A program made the translations under genes and the position numbers. The notes under the pieces are model-generated. The model searched no databases. It was not told the origin of the DNA and saw only the letters and a list, made by a program, of their open reading frames with translations. From NCBI GenBank assembly GCA_026260175.1, contig JAKCWW010000108.1:1-63624 (forward strand): DNA of 63,624 bases, in the 5' to 3' direction. Positions 56,034 to 63,624 of the stretch are shown here, piece after piece. Positions within the stretch are counted from its first letter, which is position 1, and the number at the start of each line of letters is the position of its first letter. Source of the stretch: Reticulitermes lucifugus (taxonomy: Eukaryota > Arthropoda > Insecta > Blattodea > Rhinotermitidae).

Positions 56034-58312
56034 CTTTCCCCTATGAATAGTTAAAATGATATCAGTCCTAAAAAGGCAGTATATATTACATTTTACAAAC
56101 ACATAAATATGAAGGACTTGGCGTGTATGTGAAATACTAGGACTTGAAGAAGCCTTCTGCTGCCGGTATGGTTAAGTGTACTAGTGTATGCAGTAGTGCT
56201 GTAGTGGATGCAACCTCTTGACTCACGGTGTGAACTGCTGTTATTGTCCTATCATTCGTATTCTCGAAAAGCGTACAAGTCTGCTCTACTTCAGCCTCTG
56301 GCAGCTGGTTTCGTCTCCCTAGGCCTTCTTACAGATAACCTCTAAAAACCATTACTTCGTGAACCCGACGCATCGGGAACTTCTTTTTTTTTTTAAATAA
56401 TTTAATCTGGAGAATTATACGTGTTCTTTACTATCTTCTAATTCTACTTCCACTGTAACAGCACTACCTCTTCGAACCTGTCCTAAGTTGTGAGATAACC
56501 AAACAACGTTTCAACGGCTACAAACCCCGAAGTATGGCAACTAGTACATTCACAGCCAATGTCGATCACATTCTAACGAACACGGACATTCATAGGAGAC
56601 AGTCTGGTTTATCTTAATGTACGGAACACTGCCGGCACCTTAGCTGTAGAAATGTGAACTACGTATCATACATCATCCATCCGTTCACTTCCAAGTCCGT
56701 ATTCACGTGCGCTAAGAGTGTACTGTGTTTCCACCAAAATATTCATGTTATTTATCGACTTATATAACCATGACGCAAACCATCAGTTTACCACTTATGA
56801 CTGACAGCTTGATTTCGAATGGAATTAATAAAAGTGATATAAGCAATTAAATCATAAAACAACTTTTCCAACTTAAGCCTTCCTATGTATCAATCACACT
56901 GTATTTCATGACGACTACTATAATGACAAAACCATGTTTAATAGATAACTATATGGCTCCGATTTTAGCACAGATAGATACGTGTTTTTCATTTCAATCA
57001 CTTAAACAGTTATATCAACCAATATTAATTCTTTTTACTATCTCGGATTTGATGCTCATTAAAACCAAACCTGTTTCCTTCCAACTGTGTTTGAGTTTTT
57101 TAAATTACATTTGTCAATATTCGTAATTTAGATACAAAACTTTTAATTTTCCATTCTAAATTCCCCTCCTTTTATAGGTAGACTATTTCAGGGAAAATAT
57201 TTTATTGTGTTAAACTTATTTATATGTACGATTTGCTATTAGTTACTACCGAGGAACTTTTCTTCAAGGAATGGCTGCGAAAAGGAGTGAAACAGAACTG
57301 ACGAAGTACAGTAACCAGCAAAAGAACTGCTACACACGCTCACAGTCTGAATAGATGGGAGTACCTGAGACAGAACAAGTGAAATTGATGCACCTCTTTA
57401 ATTCTTCATAAGTTCGCAGGGAAGTCAAAGTGACCACTAAGAAACGGAGCAGACAAGACGCTTCGGGTGGTACTTCGACAACTTTTACCCCATTAAACAT
57501 TTTCTGTGTTGACAGACAGACAGACAGAAATAACTGTTACACTATCGTGGGTAAAGAAAGTTTGGCAAATTAGGTTCACATGACTTGCGCTCATTACGAT
57601 CTCATTTTATATGTTTTTATTATCACTTTTTCTCCATTCGTTCTCCCTAGTGGACGCTTTCCGAAATGTATTTTTTTCTAACATTTCAAAGTGTCATATT
57701 TTTAGATGTTTCAATCCAATCTTGAGAACTAACATATAGGGTTTAATAATACCCGACAGAGAGTGTAATGTTACGTTATTGATAGGCATTTGAAATTAAG
57801 GCTTCCTAAGGTGGTAAGTTTTACTAAATGGAATTAGACTCATAAAAGAAGCAAGAATCGGCCGTAACAGTCCTCCGAGATAATTTATAAACAATGTTCC
57901 TTCTACGTGTATAATAATGAAATATATGATAGTGAAAACAGGGCGGGGTTCATTGCAGCAGCTTTCTAAATAAAAGCCATGGACCATAAAACGTTCTAAA
58001 CCCCCATTTCCTTACAGGTGCCACGACTTCCTTCTGCTGCTGCCTACGCGGCTTTAAAAGGAAACAGGACGAAAAGTAACTGCAACTCAGAACGCGAGAT
58101 AAACAGCTGAGCCATAAAGAAATTCATATCTTGCAGGGCATTATCCACTGAGCTAATATGCTATATAAACAGTCGTATGTAAGGCTGTGGAAGAGATAAC
58201 ATTACCTATGTAATTTTTCATGAGTTGCTTCACTAATCCTAGTTAGTTCAATCTGAGATTGTGATTTGCTACCAAGAGGAGAGAAATTCTACTAAAGAAT
58301 GTCACCTTGCCA
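56034..58312. other. No gene recognised
   Basis: A T run at 56384-56395 and (GACA)n at 57513-57527. No domain in any frame. Confidence 0.5.
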
Positions 58313-58455
58313 AAGACTCAAGCATACCGGAAAAGGGAAGGTAAAATATCAGTTTCACGCACCGGCCAACCTTGTCACCAGTATACGTTAGGAAGGAGGC
58401 TAGGTGGGCTTCAATGTCATTCTGACGTCATGACAGAAAAATCCTCCCCCCCCCC
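58313..58455 (-). repeat. Probable family A SINE fragment, ending at a C run
   Basis: CAGTATACGTTAGGAAGGAG and GCTAGGTGGGCTTC resemble the CCATTGTACAGGAGGCTGGG block. Then ATGACAGAAAAATCC runs into ten C residues and two Ns. Confidence 0.45.
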
Positions 58456-58457
58456 NN
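58456..58457. other. Undetermined bases (NN)
   Basis: Two Ns directly after a C homopolymer at 58446-58455. An assembly or base-calling gap. Confidence 0.99.
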
Positions 58458-59088
58458 AAAATCTTTTAGTGAGCAAAGGTAATACAGACACTTACTGAAC
58501 TCCCATCTACTTCTTGGAAGTAAGTTATATTCATTATTGCCACAATCAATCTTGGAACCTAATTTTGAACATCTTTGTGTCGTGCAACATAATTCATCAT
58601 ATTTAGCTACTTACTGTCCTCCAATTAGTGCCCTTGAGAAATCTGAGCGGGATGAACCGTCAGAAGCTGAACTTGACCAGTCACCTGCATCTGCTACAGA
58701 AGCATGCACCTTTACCTTCACTAGATGCCCCCACAAAATCCAGGATATGCTTATCTTAATTCATTAACTATAAAGATTGAATTCCCAAATGTTTTCTTAT
58801 CCCTTATATTTTAATCGTTATATAGTAGTCACCAAAGAATAATAGCACGTACGATCCCTGTTGTGCCTTCGTAATCATGTAACATTGCCTTTTTTCGAAA
58901 AGAATAGGCAGGGACCAAAAAATGACACAGTTCACCGATCAGATAAAAATTCTAATTGCCAGGCACTTCTCTCAAAGAAAAGCCGCTCCTGCACAAGTTA
59001 TTGCAAAATACTTTGCACTAGCCTACTAACAATATCACATAATAATCAATGTATAAATAAAATATGCTACTGCCCCTTATTTTAAATA
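58458..59088. other. No gene recognised
   Basis: Frames at 58537-58767 and 58861-59085 have no recognisable domain. Confidence 0.5.
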
Positions 59089-59240
59089 TCATTTATTGCC
59101 GAACATCTATGGAGGAGATTTAAATCTTCCGCAATGTTATTCCTTGTCGACTGGTAAAGAGTTGCCAGTCGATAAAGTACAATGTACCTGAAGTCTTGAG
59201 TCTTCATCAATATCGCTGTCAGAACTTCAAATCTTGCATG
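59089..59240 (-). repeat. 'RFEVLTA..LK' type short dispersed repeat
   Basis: The minus strand reads 'ARFEVLTAILMKTQDF' and then 'YRLATLYQSTRNNIAEDLNL'. It is the same family as 1577-1720, from its other end. The segment TCGACTGG...CCAGTCGA (59137-59162) forms an 8-bp stem. Confidence 0.65.
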
Positions 59241-59354
59241 TATGAAGAAAAAAAGTGGTCTGAGGTCAATTTTAAAGATTACATGCAAAAATTTTCCATT
59301 CGTCACGGACGAGCTAATCAAAAGATTTGCTGCGTCATGCGGGTAAGCATAAGG

Positions 59355-59640
59355 CAGTGTGTTTCCTCAACCAGGGTTCCGCGATAAATTGTGGAATAAA
59401 TACACAAAACTTTTGAAAAAATTAACTATAGCGAAAAATTCCAAATACCCCTCGAAAAAACGGGAACAATGCTTCAGTTTTTTCCTACAATGGAAGGTGA
59501 CACACACCAACTCTTTACTGATAAATTTTCTTGGCAATAATTTAGCAGCAATTGAACTTAACTCTCAGCTGTCACCTTTTTTTAGCTTGTAGAAGTTTTC
59601 ACCAGCCGGAGTTCCTTGGAATATAAAAATATATTTCACG
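59355..59640. mobile_element. hAT-like MITE, family 2, copy 2
   Basis: Left end CAGTGTGTTTCCTCAACC and GGGTTCCGCGATAAATT. The body aligns with 43780-43990 (GAAAAATTCCAAATACC, ATTTTCTTGGCAATAATTT, GGAGTTCCTTGG). The right end is not clear. Confidence 0.7.
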
Positions 59641-59663
59641 CTATAACATGCGACTAAGACACA

Positions 59664-59798
59664 GAAGGGGCGTAGAGGTATAGCTCTACTCTTTCTGTAA
59701 CCCCGGCGCTAGATGGGGGTTGCTTGTCTAGGCAAAGACCCGGCCGTTTTACCCCCGGGGAAAGACCCGGTACCCATTGTATAGGAGCCTGCAGGACA
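59664..59798 (-). repeat. tRNA-derived SINE, family A (3' half)
   Basis: Inverted: AGAGGTATAGCTCT, CCCCGGCGCTAGATGGGGGT, TTTACCCCCGGGGAAAGACC and GGTACCCATTGTATAGGAG. The tRNA-like head is missing. Confidence 0.85.
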
Positions 59799-62700
59799 GT
59801 ATATAGCATGTGAAAACATTCACTCTTTCGACTTTGTCCATCACCCCGTGCTTGTAGGTTTTGTTTTCAAAGAGGGACGGTGGACAAAATCCAAAGAGTG
59901 AATGAATCCAGAAACTCGAAATTTTCCCATAATGCCCTTATTGCAATGCAGATCCCTTCTGAACAGCTACAAAGAGGAGACACTGACGGAACGCAAAACA
60001 AACAGGCTATAACTTCATACTCCGGAGACATGTTAGAACTGTTCCACCTGGTGGTATGTATTTGTGTGTGTGTGTGTGGGGGGGGGTGCAGTAGCTAATG
60101 ATTGCCCATGCCATGTAAACACGAAACGGCTCTCTGGAATACAGAGAAATGAGACAGAAACTATAAGGGGAAAGGGCTGGGTGGGGTAAGGCACAAAAAA
60201 AACGTTACATGGTAATAAACCGTCATTTTCTGTATTAAACGAATGTCCCTGCCCTGGGAAAATGTATCGTACATGCAAATCGAAATTTACGAGTTCTGTA
60301 ATTAGCGTTGAAACCTCGCGCGTCATAATAATAAATTCTGGTCACAAACCTACATGTAAACATACCCAGTTATTTGCATGGCCGTCCTCTTAATACGGAC
60401 CGAAGGCCCTTAGTAAACTAAGCCTATACAACGATTCATAACCCAAAGCTTGTTCATAGTCTTCCAACATTAATACAGGCCACATGGCATGTTATTGACG
60501 TATCTACATTAACTATATATACACATACATATTCACATTTAGTCCTATATGCACAGACCAAATGCACTGTGCATTAATGCTGAAGCCATGTATGATTATC
60601 AAATTATATTATTACCGCCAGCACTAGAGTGCTCATATGTTTCGCTTTGACAGTATCCATTGCCATGAAGACTCATATCCCCCTACCCCGCACTTGCTAC
60701 CAGTTCGCAGTACAGCATCACATGAATCACAGTCCGCGCATCACGTCTAAATTAGCAATAATTCAATTTTTGTTAATACGTTTCATTTAAAATATCTGAA
60801 ACGTTCCTAATTAACAGGTTAGAATATTTATTCGGTATTTCAAAACATGTTTCACAATGCGATATTGAGTCAACGGGCAGACAGTGACGGGATATCCGGG
60901 GCGTCTTGATTAACTCATGTAAGAAACATTAACAAGAAGCATGACTCCAAATGTTGTGGCAAGTCATAGGTTTTCAGCTTTCCACTGTGGATGTTCATCA
61001 GCGAAAGGTTTTCTGGGTTTTGAGACTGTGTTCGGTGTCCACCTGTACGTAATTCCGTCAGCACTTTCCTCCGAAACGTCGCTTTCAGCATACGAACTAC
61101 ACGATTTCAAAACCCAGAAGGCTATGACCCAATTGTGGGCAACTGTGTATTTTAATGAGCAACCACAAAATACAATGCTCTCATCACCTGTGCCTTCTCT
61201 CCAATAGGCTACAGTACCGCACCAGAGGCTGCTGCAGTAATTGTCAGACACAACGAAGCAATTAGGATATTACGAACTCAGAATTATGAGCCAAGAAAGC
61301 CTTTCAGTAAGTCACCGGACATAATAAACACAGACACTAACAGACACTAGCCGGTTAAAAGCACGCAATATTCTTAAGATGGTCACAGGTTCACCTCGCT
61401 ATAATGCTCACGGAACTGTGGCCAATAGCTTATACATTCCAAAAGAAATGTCAGTTCCATTAATGTGGATATAAACAGAAAATAGGTCAAGGAAGTGATA
61501 AAAGTCCCCTTAACAGTCGCAGTTTCGATGGCCAGTGATGTTACCTGACCTCAAGGACAGTTAGGATATAATCTCGGCCAAATGTTTCTATGGCTGTGTA
61601 TAATTTCCTTTCGACCTACTGTCAATACATTATGAAATGGGGACCATAAATTCCACCTCGTTTACCTTCACACATGCATGACAACGACAAAACGTAATGT
61701 TGTTTAGACGTTGAGAAAGAATATAATATAACTTAAATTTCATAGAAATGATAACAGATTTCGGTACGCAGTTAAACAGCGACTAGTATTCTAGATTAAG
61801 TCCACAAATACTGGTATTATTTAATTAATAGTTGTTATGTTACCACCAGTCAAAACAATCTAGACACACTCCCATATCATTCCTGATCATATACCAACCA
61901 CAAGTTGTCCGGTTTATTCACATAATCAGATTTCATCAGACAAGAATGTCTTTTGCATTCAAGGCAACATTTTTTCCTCATACAATTATTATTGCGCCCA
62001 CTGAAGCCAAGGTCACAATATAAAGATTGCGAAGGCAGACATAAGCTAGCAAGTTAAGAGACTACTGCAATTCAGTTATTGTACATACTTAGGCACTGCT
62101 AGTGAATACACTGTAAACAAAAACATTACTGCATTCGCAAGTCTGCGTACCGTCCACATTCAATTCCAATGACTGCATCTTTATACTATCTACAAACAAT
62201 TTTAACGGCTACAGCCTGGTACCTGGAATTTCAATGAGTCGGGCTGTAATGTGGCAGTAAACCTAAGGTCATCTACTTAATAAGAAATCCACTCTGAATT
62301 TCAACTCTCCACAATGCGATCCAACTTTAAGATTATAAGTGTCCAACTAACCAAATAAGCCACATGAAACACAGTCCAGTTGTTTCTAAAGCAGATTGTT
62401 TAAAAGTAGACCGAACGTACTGTACAATTCACATCTGCCTCACATTTAATAATTTGGAATTACTTTCTCACATTGATCTAGTTCAAAATTGAGATAAATT
62501 ATTTTGGGAATATACTGACTTGTTGACAGGAGTTAATTCAATTACCTGGTAAATATAACAAAATGGAGCAAGTTTTATAAAGATATATTTAATGAAGTAT
62601 GGAAGTAGTTATCTAAATCCGGCTATTTACAACTGCAGTGTCTATCAGAGCGTACCTCTACAAATGGAAGAACAGTAACTAAAGCTTAAATCAATTCACG

Positions 62701-62917
62701 TCAATGAATATAAATTTATCCCACTTGTGAACTAGGGCAGTTGAGCAGAAACTAAAAATAGCCAGTGTTCAGCAGAAATTCTCTATACACATAAATAATT
62801 CATGGAAAAGTTTGTAATCAAAACAACATGTGATGTGTTGAAGTGGAATGAATGATAAATCAACAGTGTTGGAAACAGTTATCCCTAAGCGTCTGTAATT
62901 TATAAGCAAGAATTCGG
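59799..62917. other. No gene; GT/G microsatellite and a weak hammerhead-like scrap
   Basis: GTGTGTGTGTGTGTGGGGGG at 60064-60086. On the minus strand 60640-60690 has GGC...GC, GAAACATATGAG but lacks the CTGANGA core. The frames at 60941-61251 (both strands) have no domain. Confidence 0.45.
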
Positions 62918-63117
62918 AAATCAAAAGAATTAATGAATGCTACAGGTTCTGACCTGTTGCGAGGCAGTTCCAATAATACTGCTCGTGATATACCAAGTGT
63001 CGGCCGTTTCCGTACACTGAAATCAAAAGAATTAATGCTACACGCTCTGACCTGTTGCAAAGCAGTTCCAATATTACAGCTCGTCATACATAATGTAACC
63101 GCCCTTTTAGTACACTG
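62918..63117. repeat. Tandem duplication, about 100-bp unit
   Basis: AAATCAAAAGAATTAATG begins at 62918 and 63020. Both units continue with CTGACCTGTTGC, GCAGTTCCAATA, GCTCGT and end in TACACTG (63019 and 63117). Lengths 102 and 98 bp, with moderate divergence. Confidence 0.9.
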
Positions 63118-63624
63118 ATATTACATAATACATTTCACTCACATGTTACGAATATTTTCACTATACCTTCCTCCTAACTTGCTGACATTAACTACAAGTA
63201 ACATATTACTTACTAATCATATTTCACACCCTATTCATGGACTGGGCTTGGCTATTAACTCATTTAATTCCTGAGAAGATGTAACATTCACACACTGTGA
63301 TGCAGCTACAGAATAGGGTGATTGCAGTTCTGACAGTTTGGTTCGAAATGAATTTCTCACGTTTTCCGGTCTAAATATTTGGATTGTTCGTCTATGCACT
63401 ACACAAGTCTGCAGTGTACACAAAGTTTCTTGTCTAAGTTGTTCACAATAACCAGACTTCTTGGTCTATATTCTTCCATCTGAAAAGACACTATACCAAG
63501 CACACAGATTTGTAGCATCACGTTTGGCGCAATATTGATGGGATGATAATTTTTTTTTCCGTACGGCTCGACAGCCCTATATGGGCCAGGGCCTCCTCGT
63601 TTCGTCGAGGTTTCATGATCACAC
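63118..63624. other. No gene; possible repeat at window edge
   Basis: CGTACGGCTCGACAGCCCTA and GGGCCAGGGCCTCC at 63560-63600 are GC-rich against their surroundings and may be the start of a repeat that continues outside the window. Confidence 0.35.

Noticed and set aside
60941-61251. Overlapping 88- and 95-codon frames on opposite strands
   Set aside because: No domain, no repeat match and no splice support; opposite-strand openness of this length is expected by chance in places.

Overview
The window reads as nuclear DNA of an insect, not a prokaryote, organelle or virus. It is AT-rich. It has no reading frame longer than about 180 codons, no operon-like packing and no intact gene. It is crowded with decayed eukaryotic repeats: tRNA-derived SINEs, 3'-terminal scraps of non-LTR retrotransposons (LINEs), DNA-transposon MITEs, microsatellites and minisatellites. 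The mix of repeats (a SINE with a TAGCGTAGT-type A box and GGTTCGA-type B box, a 'FWDVTPCRLVN'-type short repeat, LINE tails ending in a GTAAACACGGTAATG-like sequence) is what I associate with cockroaches and other polyneopteran insects. The species cannot be fixed from the sequence alone.

Layout. 1-9 kb: mostly unremarkable DNA with two SINE copies (about 1.8 and 4.4 kb), a hammerhead-like motif at 0.2 kb and a long foldback at 6.4-6.8 kb. 9.15-9.66 kb: a tandem array of short hairpin-forming units. 10-20 kb: a perfect palindrome flanked by 15-bp direct repeats, two LINE fragments, a minisatellite, a second long foldback (16.9-17.4 kb) and a smaller one (19.0-19.2 kb). 22-32 kb: SINEs, a LINE fragment, an inverted mariner-like transposase remnant, a 20-bp minisatellite, a GC/AC alternating tract and a TIR element. 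32-46 kb: a LINE tail, more hammerhead-like motifs, 144-148-bp tandem repeats, a Tigger-like MITE, a recognisable LINE ORF2 C-terminus on the minus strand and a hAT-like MITE. 46-63.6 kb: more SINEs, two LINE fragments, a hAT-like MITE with a decayed 8-bp target duplication, a second copy of the other hAT-like MITE, two tandem duplications and a two-base N gap.

Most interesting. At least eight, perhaps ten, scattered sites share the arrangement CTGARGA / CTGATGA, then a short hairpin, then GAAAC and usually ATATGTA or ATGT. This is the catalytic core of a type I hammerhead ribozyme, with one consistent extra base before stem II. Stem II differs in sequence between copies but stays paired (GGCTT/AAGCC, GACCTT/AAGGTT, GACAAT/ATTGTC, GGCAAT/ATTGCC, GGCTTA/TAAGCC, GGCTACT/AGTAGCC, GGAG/CTCC), which is covariation between paralogues. 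Several copies lie in foldback elements flanked by 11-15-bp direct repeats and sharing an end sequence around CCGTGCATT. Hammerhead motifs are known in Penelope-like retroelements and retrozymes, so this looks like a non-autonomous family of that kind. Cleavage activity is not shown here.

No host gene is annotated. If one spans this window, it is probably as intron.
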